Notes under the pieces: model-generated | Told to the model about the DNA's origin: nothing | Seen by the model: only the letters and a program-made list of their open reading frames with translations | Database searches by the model: none | Shown here: positions 57,353-64,000 of the stretch, piece by piece | How the letters are laid out: each line of letters opens with the position of its first letter | Position numbering within the stretch: position 1 is the stretch's first letter | Program-made: the position numbers and the translations under genes | Assembly (NCBI RefSeq): GCF_022113815.1 | Contig: NZ_SGOM01000002.1 | Coordinates: forward strand, 186,001 to 250,000 | Origin: Vibrio cincinnatiensis | GTDB lineage: Bacteria > Pseudomonadota > Gammaproteobacteria > Enterobacterales > Vibrionaceae | Reading direction: 5' to 3' | DNA length: 64,000 nucleotides

Positions 57353-59032
57353 ATGCCCACTTATCCAGACTGTTTTACCCCCTTTCAAAGCGATATTTCA
57401 TCCATTACGCCCCCATTGCGTTTTACTTATCCTTTTTGTTATGAACCACACCCATTGTCGATCATTGCCGCTCTTGAACTGCAAACCCATCTCACCACTC
57501 AAACAAGATGGACACACCCTTTTGGGCTTGATGAACAAGAACCCAATTCACACGGGAAAATGTTTGGTGTACTCGTGGTCAGGCATCCTCGAGGTAAATT
57601 AGGTTACTTATCTGCATTTTCTGGGCAATTGGCTGAGCAAGATCATCTCCCCGGATTTGTTCCTCCCGTCTTTGACCGTTTTACTGAACACAGCTTTTTT
57701 AGTAATGAAGCCAGCCACATATCGAGTATTAATCATCAGATTATTGAATTGACCGAAGCGACATCACGGCAAGCATTAGTCCATAAGCTCGATGAGTCTC
57801 ATCAAGCAGCCAAGTATGCGATTGCTCAGCTGCAGCAACGTATGGCAGAAAATCGAGCCCAGAGGAAACGTCAACGCAAAGAAGCCGAAACCTTGCAAGA
57901 GCCTGAACAACAAGCGTTATTGGCACAACTGGCTCAACAAAGTGTGTATGAGAAACGGCAGCTGAAACAACTGAAGCTAGATTGGCAAAGACGCATTAAC
58001 GAAACCAGTACCCAGTTAGCGCAACTTAACGGCATAATCGAAGGGCTCAAACAGCAACGTAAGCAACGATCAGCGCAATTACAGCAGACGCTCTTTGCTC
58101 ACTACCGGTTCCTGAATCAATCAGGTGAAGAAAAAAACCTGAACGATATTTTTGCCGATGCGAGCAATCCAATTCCACCCGCTGGTGCGGGCGAGTGTGC
58201 AGCACCTAAGCTACTACAATATGCTTTCCAGCATCACTTAACCCCTATTGCTATGGCTGAGTTTTGGTGGGGATGTTCTCCAAAGTCAGAAATTCGCCAA
58301 CACAAACAATTTTATCCTGCCTGCCAAAGCAAGTGTCAGCCGATTCTCGCGCATATGCTAGCAGGGCTTCCACTAGACGATAACCCTCTACTCAATAATC
58401 CCGCCGAAGGGAAAGAGATGGATATTATTTACCAAGATGAAGCCATCGTTGTGGTCAATAAACCCGCAGAATTTCTTTCTGTACCGGGCGTCAATATTAA
58501 AGATTCTGTACAGACACGCTTAGAGCAAAGCTTTCCCAATGTGGAGGGGCCATTTGTTCTACATCGTTTAGATATGTCCACCTCTGGTCTTTTAGTGTTT
58601 GCTTTAACTCGACGAGCCAATAAATCGCTCCAGAAACAGTTTATTACTCGCCAAGTCGAAAAGCAGTATGTGGCTTTATTAGCGGGGGAGCTTTCGCAGC
58701 AACAAGGCGAAATCACGCTTCCTTTATGTGCCGATATAGAAGATAGGCCAAGGCAGAAGGTCTGTAAAAAACAGGGGAAAGCGGCGCACACTCGGTGGGA
58801 AAGAGTGGCAATAGAAAAGGGACAAACTCGGGTGAACCTCTATCCATTAACGGGACGAACCCACCAGTTACGCGTCCACTGCGCTCATGTCGATGGGTTA
58901 GCAATACCGATTGTGGGTGATGATCTCTATGGAGCAAAAGCCTCTCGACTTTACTTACACGCTCAAAAATTGAGTTTCATTCACCCTTATCATAAACAAA
59001 GAATGACTTTTGAAGCCCCCGCCCACTTTTAG
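57353..59032 (+). CDS. RluA-family pseudouridine synthase with long coiled-coil N-terminus
   Basis: The 559-residue protein has a conserved-looking N-terminal region (about 1-140: CFTPFQSDISSI, HPLSIIAALELQTHL), a long Gln/Arg-rich coiled coil (about 145-250) and a C-terminal RluA domain (about 355-559). Catalytic Asp is in HRLDMSTSGLLVFAL near residue 405, and GRTHQLRVHCAHV is the RluA motif. It isomerises uridine to pseudouridine in tRNA or rRNA. The open frame starts inside the LysE gene at 57158. The ATG at 57353 begins a region that looks conserved but has a weak ribosome binding site. The target RNA is unknown. Confidence 0.85.
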   Translation: MPTYPDCFTPFQSDISSITPPLRFTYPFCYEPHPLSIIAALELQTHLTTQTRWTHPFGLDEQEPNSHGKMFGVLVVRHPRGKLGYLSAFSGQLAEQDHLPGFVPPVFDRFTEHSFFSNEASHISSINHQIIELTEATSRQALVHKLDESHQAAKYAIAQLQQRMAENRAQRKRQRKEAETLQEPEQQALLAQLAQQSVYEKRQLKQLKLDWQRRINETSTQLAQLNGIIEGLKQQRKQRSAQLQQTLFAHYRFLNQSGEEKNLNDIFADASNPIPPAGAGECAAPKLLQYAFQHHLTPIAMAEFWWGCSPKSEIRQHKQFYPACQSKCQPILAHMLAGLPLDDNPLLNNPAEGKEMDIIYQDEAIVVVNKPAEFLSVPGVNIKDSVQTRLEQSFPNVEGPFVLHRLDMSTSGLLVFALTRRANKSLQKQFITRQVEKQYVALLAGELSQQQGEITLPLCADIEDRPRQKVCKKQGKAAHTRWERVAIEKGQTRVNLYPLTGRTHQLRVHCAHVDGLAIPIVGDDLYGAKASRLYLHAQKLSFIHPYHKQRMTFEAPAHF

Positions 59033-59044
59033 TGGGCCTTGGGT

Positions 59045-59473
59045 TTACCCTTTGGCGATATTCTTGGCTTCTTTCACTTCTTTTAACTCAGTGATCTGTG
59101 CAAGTTGAGCAACGTTTTCACCAGAGGCTGGGTAAGTCACCCCATTAAAACGCCCTCCTTGCTCAATACTGAGATCATCGCTATAAAGCGTCCCCGTTAC
59201 TTGCCCTTTATTGAGAATTTCGATTTTATCCGCATGGCAGGTACCTTCAAATTCACCATTGACGATCACATGCTGAGCAAAAATCTCACCACTTACCACA
59301 CCACTTTCACTGATCACCAAGGTTTTTTCGACATGAATTTGCCCATCGATCGAACCATCGACCTGCATATTACTTTCTAACCGGAGTTGTCCGCTAATTG
59401 CACAGCCTTTTGCGATGAGAGTTGTAGCTGAGCGCTGACTCTTAGCTCGACTTTGTTTACTAAAGATTCCCAT
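59045..59473 (-). CDS. Bactofilin
   Basis: The 142-residue cytoskeletal protein forms non-polar filaments at the inner membrane and organises peptidoglycan enzymes. The beta-helix repeats are clear: TLIAKGCAISGQLRLESNMQVDGSIDGQIHVEKTLVISESGVVSGEIFAQHVIVNGEFEG. MGIFSK is the usual start. Its first 97 bp overlap the end of the M23 peptidase gene in another frame. Pairing with an M23 peptidase is seen in H. pylori (ccmA/csd1), where both control cell shape. Confidence 0.92.
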   Translation of the reverse strand: MGIFSKQSRAKSQRSATTLIAKGCAISGQLRLESNMQVDGSIDGQIHVEKTLVISESGVVSGEIFAQHVIVNGEFEGTCHADKIEILNKGQVTGTLYSDDLSIEQGGRFNGVTYPASGENVAQLAQITELKEVKEAKNIAKG

Positions 59474-60324
59474 CGAATACCTCTTACCTTGCTAAATAAA
59501 CTATCAAAATCATTCACACCCCAATCGACAAAAGGTCGAGGATCTAAAGGTCGACCTACAAATCGAACTTCATAGTGCAAATGAGGGCCAGATGACAGAC
59601 CACTGTTACCGGAATAACCGATTAAATCGCCTTTTTGTACAAAGTCACCACTTTTTACCGAAAATTTTTGCATATGGGAGTAAGAACTCGAAAAACCATA
59701 CGAATGCTGTAAACGTAAAAAATTCCCTGAACCTTGATTGCTTGCTCGTGTCACTTCAACCACCCCATCTGCAGGGGCATAAATGGGGGTACCTATATTG
59801 ACCGCAAAATCTTGCCCGCGGTGATATTTGACTTCTCCCGTTACCGGGTGAGTACGCTTACCATATCCTGACGAAATACGAGCTTCATGAACAGGAGAAC
59901 CACTAGGAATTTGGCTTAACATCACCATTCTGACTGATGATGTAATCGCCGCGGTATCCAGCCGAGACTCCAACTCAGCGCCGCTTTCTCCAACACCTAA
60001 CACTTTCTCAAGATCGCCCAACCTATCTGAAACGATCTGCATTCTTTCTTCGCGCTCTTGCAAATCGTTTTCTAAGCTATCTTTCAGATTTTGAAGTGAA
60101 GAGAGCTCACCAATCAAAGATGATGATTGGCTTTCTAGCTCTTGTTGCTTAAGTTTTGCAAAATCCACTTCACTGGCTAAATAGTAAATCACCCCACCAG
60201 TGGTCATGATTCCGGCAAGTAATACATATCCAAACCCTTTTAATAGGTGGCGATACCATTTTCCAATATGAAAATGTCGTGTTCCATGAATAGAGGAAAC
60301 AGAAACGATGACCTGTTCTTTCAT
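59377..60324 (-). CDS. M23-family peptidoglycan endopeptidase with membrane anchor
   Basis: The 315-residue protein has an N-terminal cytoplasmic segment, one membrane helix (about 28-52, GFGYVLLAGIMTTGGVIYYLA), a coiled coil (about 57-105, LKQQELESQSSSLIGELSSLQ) and an M23 LytM domain. The zinc ligands are visible: HRGQDFAV (His and Asp) and GPHLHYEVRF (HxH). It cuts peptide cross-links in the periplasm. The frame opens at 60378, but MKEQVIVSV at 60324 follows AAGGT-like sequence. It is co-transcribed with, and overlaps, the bactofilin gene. Confidence 0.92.
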   Translation of the reverse strand: MKEQVIVSVSSIHGTRHFHIGKWYRHLLKGFGYVLLAGIMTTGGVIYYLASEVDFAKLKQQELESQSSSLIGELSSLQNLKDSLENDLQEREERMQIVSDRLGDLEKVLGVGESGAELESRLDTAAITSSVRMVMLSQIPSGSPVHEARISSGYGKRTHPVTGEVKYHRGQDFAVNIGTPIYAPADGVVEVTRASNQGSGNFLRLQHSYGFSSSYSHMQKFSVKSGDFVQKGDLIGYSGNSGLSSGPHLHYEVRFVGRPLDPRPFVDWGVNDFDSLFSKVRGIRWESLVNKVELRVSAQLQLSSQKAVQLADNSG

Positions 60325-60554
60325 ATACCAACGAGTCTTAAGGTTAAGAATGGGGGGAATTCTAACAGCTAACCTCATTTGACTAAATGTTTTGCTTCAC
60401 TGATTCTCAGTTAAGCCATAAACCGATAGCAAAGAGTGTGAATGAGCGCATTGTTTCCCTTGCGGCCAAAAGTGTGATTCAACTGTATTTTAATTACAAA
60501 ACATCAGCCAAATTGACTCTTGAATTATTTTTCATAATGAAATTAATAATCAAT
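60325..60554. other. Upstream region of the M23-bactofilin pair
   Basis: No gene is seen. AT-rich sequence probably holds the minus-strand promoter of the peptidase-bactofilin pair and the outer part of the mtl control region. Confidence 0.35.
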
Positions 60555-60738
60555 GATGATCTACATCACATTTAAGTCCGATTAATAAATTCAATAAAGG
60601 ATAATTGTGATATCCATCACCATTTGCCACTCAATTAATTTTATAAAAATGAGATACTTGACACTAAAAATATATTGATTTTTAAAATAAGACTTAAATG
60701 TAAGCAAATTACAATGCAAAAAGGTGAGAAGTATCACG
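60555..60738. promoter_or_regulatory. Cluster of three CRP-like sites upstream of mtlA
   Basis: GATGATCTACATCACA (60555-60570), TGTGATATCCATCACC (60606-60621) and GGTGAGAAGTATCACG (60723-60738) match TGTGA-N6-TCACA at 8, 9 and 8 of 10 core positions. Several CRP sites are also found at mtl in E. coli. A further palindrome TTGTGATCACAA lies near 60770. Confidence 0.5.
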
Positions 60739-60779
60739 TAGAAACACAGTATCAACTCGATTTTTCTAGCTTGTGATCA

Positions 60780-60870
60780 CAAAAAACCCGTTGTCAGTTC
60801 TAAAGTAAAATTGTGTGATAAATTGATTGTGTACTAAGCAACCAACGGTTTTTAGGCGAACCGTTACCAC
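60780..60870 (-). ncRNA. Candidate antisense RNA MtlS against the mtlA leader
   Basis: V. cholerae makes MtlS, an antisense RNA from inside the mtlA 5' UTR that blocks MtlA synthesis when mannitol is absent. At the same place here the minus strand has a TATAAA near 60877-60882 and, about 90 nt later, a stem-compatible CAACGGG followed by TTTTTT (60780-60791). The complementary partner AACCGTTGG lies near 60838-60847. Ends are estimates and the identity is by position. Confidence 0.4.
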
Positions 60871-60904
60871 ACAACTTTTATAGAACATCGAACGGGGAAC
60901 AGAT

Positions 60905-62854
60905 ATGTTATCACCAGATGCTAAGATCAAGATACAAAATTTTGGTCGTTTCTTATCAAACATGGTTATGCCCAATATTGGTGCATTCATCGCTTGGGGC
61001 TTTATTACCGCCCTCTTCATTCCAACAGGCTGGTTACCTAATGAGACACTGGCCTCTTTAGTTGGCCCAATGATCACCTATTTACTGCCACTGCTGATCG
61101 GCTATACCGGCGGTAAGCTCGTTGGTGGCGAACGAGGGGCTGTTGTGGGCGCAATAACAACCATGGGGGTCATTGTTGGAACCGATATTCCTATGTTTAT
61201 GGGTGCAATGATGGTTGGACCTATGGGCGGCTGGGCCATTAAACATTTTGACCAGCGTGTTGAAGGCAAAATTAAAAGTGGCTTTGAAATGTTGGTTAAC
61301 AACTTCTCAGCCGGCATTATTGGTATGGTATGTGCCATTCTTGCCTTCTACCTTATTGGGCCTTTCGTAAAGATCCTGTCCGACCTTCTTGCTGCTGGCG
61401 TTAACTTTTTAGTTGCAGCTCACCTTCTCCCTTTAACCTCTATTTTTGTTGAACCCGCGAAGATTCTTTTCCTCAATAATGCCATTAACCACGGTATTTT
61501 CTCACCTCTCGGCATTCAACAAGCCAGTGAAATGGGACAGTCCATTTTCTTCCTAATTGAAGCAAACCCAGGCCCAGGTCTAGGGATTTTGCTGGCCTAT
61601 ATGTTTTTTGGTAAAGGGACGGCACGTCAAACCGCAGGAGGGGCGACCATTATCCATTTCTTTGGGGGAATTCATGAAATTTACTTCCCTTACATCTTAA
61701 TGAATCCACGCCTCATTCTCGCCGCCATTGCAGGGGGAATGACTGGTGTATTTACCTTAACCTTATTCAATGCAGGGATTGTTTCTCCAGCCTCTCCCGG
61801 TTCTATCTTTGCCGTATTACTGATGACCAATAAAGCATCGATGTTGGGCGTTTTATGTTCAATTTTCGCAGCGGCTGGGGTTTCTTTTACCGTTGCTGCA
61901 ATTTTAATGAAAGCACAACATTCCACAGATGAAGAAGGCGATGAAGAAGCGTTAGAAAAAGCGACGGTTCAAATGAAAGAGTTAAAATCAACAGCCAAAG
62001 GACAACAAGCCTCTTCAAGCAATAACCACGACATCCATCTGAGCCAAATTAAAAGTATCATTGTTGCCTGTGATGCAGGCATGGGTTCAAGTGCCATGGG
62101 GGCCAGTTTACTGCGCAAAAAAATACAAGAAGCGGGCCTACATATAAACGTCACAAACCTTGCCATCAATAGCCTGCCGCAGGATGTCGATATTGTAATT
62201 ACGCATAAAGATTTAACTGACCGAGCTCGCAAACATGCTCCGAATGCCCAGCATCTTTCACTCAATAACTTCCTTGACAGCCAGATGTATAACCAATTAG
62301 TGACACAGTTATTAGCCGCAAAACACCCACAAGCAGCAAACGATAACCACTTAATCAAAATGTCTGTCGTGGCGGCGAATGAGGATTCTTTTGAACCACA
62401 ACAACCTTCGATTTTTAGCCTTCAGCAACAAAATATCCACCTCGGTTTAACGGCCAGTAATAAAGAAGAGGCGATACGTTTTGTCGGTAATCAACTCGTT
62501 AAACTGGGCTATGTTGAGCCTGAATATGTGGACGCAATGTTTGAACGCGAAAAATTAGTACCGACTTATTTAGGTGAATCCATTGCTGTCCCCCACGGGA
62601 CGGTCGAAGCTAAAGATCGCGTCATTAAAACGGGCATTGTGATTTGCCAATACCCGTCAGGGGTTCAATTTACCGACGACAAAGACGATATTGCTAAGCT
62701 CGTTATCGGTATTGCTGCTAAAAATGATGAACATATTCAAGTTATTACTGCCATTACTAACGCTCTTGATGAACCAGAAGCCATCAAGACATTAACCTCA
62801 ACGAAGGACATTAAAGACATCTTGGCGATTTTATCGAAAACCCAAGCTGCATAA
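60905..62854 (+). CDS. mtlA: Mannitol-specific PTS enzyme IICBA
   Basis: The 649-residue inner-membrane protein imports D-mannitol and phosphorylates it to mannitol 1-phosphate. The IIC transport domain is about 1-340, with MLSPDAKIKIQNFGRFLSNMVMPNIGAFIAWG at the start. The IIB domain is about 380-470, with the phospho-cysteine in IIVACDAGMGSSAMG. The IIA domain is about 500-645, with the phospho-histidine in IAVPHGTVEAKD. It starts after GGGGAACAG and is followed 95 bp later by mtlD. CRP-like sites and a probable antisense RNA lie in its upstream region. Confidence 0.97.
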   Translation: MLSPDAKIKIQNFGRFLSNMVMPNIGAFIAWGFITALFIPTGWLPNETLASLVGPMITYLLPLLIGYTGGKLVGGERGAVVGAITTMGVIVGTDIPMFMGAMMVGPMGGWAIKHFDQRVEGKIKSGFEMLVNNFSAGIIGMVCAILAFYLIGPFVKILSDLLAAGVNFLVAAHLLPLTSIFVEPAKILFLNNAINHGIFSPLGIQQASEMGQSIFFLIEANPGPGLGILLAYMFFGKGTARQTAGGATIIHFFGGIHEIYFPYILMNPRLILAAIAGGMTGVFTLTLFNAGIVSPASPGSIFAVLLMTNKASMLGVLCSIFAAAGVSFTVAAILMKAQHSTDEEGDEEALEKATVQMKELKSTAKGQQASSSNNHDIHLSQIKSIIVACDAGMGSSAMGASLLRKKIQEAGLHINVTNLAINSLPQDVDIVITHKDLTDRARKHAPNAQHLSLNNFLDSQMYNQLVTQLLAAKHPQAANDNHLIKMSVVAANEDSFEPQQPSIFSLQQQNIHLGLTASNKEEAIRFVGNQLVKLGYVEPEYVDAMFEREKLVPTYLGESIAVPHGTVEAKDRVIKTGIVICQYPSGVQFTDDKDDIAKLVIGIAAKNDEHIQVITAITNALDEPEAIKTLTSTKDIKDILAILSKTQAA

Positions 62855-62877
62855 TGGCTTTGCTCCTGAAGCAAAAC

Positions 62878-62909
62878 GAGGTCAGCCCCCCATTTACAAC
62901 GCTGACCTC
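62878..62909 (+). terminator. Intercistronic hairpin between mtlA and mtlD
   Basis: GAGGTCAGC (62878-62886) pairs with GCTGACCTC (62901-62909) across a 14-nt loop, with no T-run after it. It may tune the mtlA to mtlD mRNA ratio rather than end transcription. Confidence 0.5.
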
Positions 62910-62949
62910 ACCCTAATTCCGTTAGTCACTTTTTGGTAGGTAATCAATC

Positions 62950-64000
62950 ATGAAAAATGCAGTACATTTTGGCGCTGGTAATATTGGCCGTGGTTTTATT
63001 GGAAAACTTCTGGCAGATGCCGATATTCAAGTCACGTTTGCTGATGTCAATGAACCTTTAGTGGATCAACTCAGCCACCAGCAGCAATATCAAGTTAAAG
63101 TCGTCGGCAGTGAGTGCCAGATAGAGACCGTGACTCATGTTACCGCCGTGAATTCGGCCAGTGATGATGTCATTGAGCGTATCATCCATACCGATTTAGT
63201 CACAACGGCTGTCGGCCCCACCGTATTAGATATCATCGCAAAGACCATAGCTAAAGGGCTTGAAGCCCGCTTTTCCGCAGGGAATGAACACCCTTTAAAT
63301 ATTATTGCTTGTGAAAATATGGTACGAGGTAGCAGCCATTTAAAAGGGGAAGTCTTTAAATATTTAAGCCCAGCCTCACAAGCAAAAGCAGAACAATGGG
63401 TCGGCTTTGTCGATTCCGCTGTGGATAGAATTGTTCCCCCTGCGGAAGCGGCAAACGATGATCCCCTTGAGGTAACGGTGGAAAGCTTCAGTGAATGGAT
63501 TGTTGATGAACAGCAGTTTAAAGGAGAAATTCCCTCAATTAATGGCATGGAAAAGACCGACAATCTCATGGCTTTTGTGGAACGTAAGCTCTTTACCCTC
63601 AATACCGGACATTGCATCACCGCTTATTTAGGTTGTTTGAAAGGACACCATACTATCCGACAAGCCATCAACGACCCAGTTATTCAAGCGGAAGTAAAAC
63701 AAGCGATGCAGGAAAGTGGCGAAGTCTTAATTCGTCGGTATGGTTTTGATCGTAAACTGCACCATGCCTACATAGAAAAAATCTTATCACGATTTGCTAA
63801 TCCATATTTAGTGGATGAAGTGGATCGCGTTGGTAGGCAACCTCTGCGAAAATTAGGTGCAAATGATAGATTAATCAAACCATTACTCGGTACAATAGAG
63901 TACGGCTTAGAAAATAAAACCTTATTGAAAGGAATAGCCGCCGCTCTGAAATATACCAATACCAGCGACCCACAATCGGTTGAGCTACAAAACTCACTTC
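62950..64000 (+). CDS. mtlD: Mannitol-1-phosphate 5-dehydrogenase (3' end beyond window)
   Basis: The first 350 codons of an expected 380-odd are present. The NAD-dependent cytosolic enzyme oxidises mannitol 1-phosphate to fructose 6-phosphate. The N-terminal [24 protein letters not shown] is the nucleotide-binding site, and the catalytic region shows [34 protein letters not shown] precedes the ATG. It is the second gene of the mtl operon; mtlR is expected downstream. Confidence 0.96.
   Translation, partial: MKNAVHFGAGNIGRGFIGKLLADADIQVTFADVNEPLVDQLSHQQQYQVKVVGSECQIETVTHVTAVNSASDDVIERIIHTDLVTTAVGPTVLDIIAKTIAKGLEARFSAGNEHPLNIIACENMVRGSSHLKGEVFKYLSPASQAKAEQWVGFVDSAVDRIVPPAEAANDDPLEVTVESFSEWIVDEQQFKGEIPSINGMEKTDNLMAFVERKLFTLNTGHCITAYLGCLKGHHTIRQAINDPVIQAEVKQAMQESGEVLIRRYGFDRKLHHAYIEKILSRFANPYLVDEVDRVGRQPLRKLGANDRLIKPLLGTIEYGLENKTLLKGIAAALKYTNTSDPQSVELQNSL

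Noticed and set aside
60387..60575. Plus-strand 62-residue frame upstream of mtlA
   Set aside because: No ribosome binding site; it lies in the AT-rich control region with CRP-like sites.

Overview
The window looks like part of the second chromosome of a Vibrio close to the V. cholerae group. This is inferred from protein content and from remembered V. cholerae chromosome II neighbourhoods: norR/hmp divergent next to a cold-shock gene, an MscS channel and pepT; a MoxR/Bat cluster beside a GGDEF gene; a complete rbs operon; mtlA-mtlD. Gene density is high. I see no rRNA, tRNA, CRISPR array, prophage or complete insertion sequence, only a short IS630-type remnant near 43.3 kb. The species cannot be settled from the sequence alone.

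Layout. 1-5519 (minus): a seven-gene operon encoding a thermostable-hemolysin/GNAT-fold protein, an AMP-forming ligase, a heme-oxygenase-like diiron oxidase, a short-chain dehydrogenase, a TPR protein and a QseB/PmrA-QseC-like two-component pair. A PmrA/QseB-type direct repeat lies upstream. It reads as a self-regulated pathway acting on an acyl substrate with unknown product, and it is the best candidate here for an undescribed system. 5.7-12.9 kb: an RNA methyltransferase, guaC with an unusual structured leader, ldhA, nnr, a REC-CheC/PAS pair and two small membrane proteins. 13-21 kb: a cold-shock gene, hmp/norR (nitric oxide defence, with visible sigma-54 and NorR sites), an MscS channel, pepT and an alpha-amylase. 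21.4-33.7 kb: a chemoreceptor, the six-gene MoxR-Bat cluster (one protein carries a 29-residue glutamine tract), a SIMPL protein and a GAF-GAF-GGDEF protein. 33.9-39.8 kb: stand-alone astB with an ArgR-like box, ydhR, nupC with a coupled leader ORF, an RhlE-type helicase and a second cold-shock gene. 40-46.7 kb: a Fur-box-controlled AraC/TonB-receptor pair, a YdcF-type protein, a second AraC regulator and a methyltransferase. 46.7-49.4 kb: a divergent PurA paralogue with a LysR regulator. 49.4-55.5 kb: rbsDACBKR with a perfect palindromic operator. 55.8-60.3 kb: a lipoprotein, an Lrp/LysE pair, an RluA-type enzyme and an overlapping M23 peptidase-bactofilin pair. 60.3-64 kb: mtlA-mtlD (mtlD cut by the window end) with CRP-like sites and a region matching the antisense RNA MtlS.

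Much of the content is catabolic or stress physiology regulated by nutrients: mannitol, ribose, nucleosides, starch, arginine, peptides, nitric oxide, iron and cold. Starts were moved inward from the longest ORF wherever a Shine-Dalgarno sequence or family alignment favoured a later codon. Regulatory sites were recognised by eye and have not been scored.
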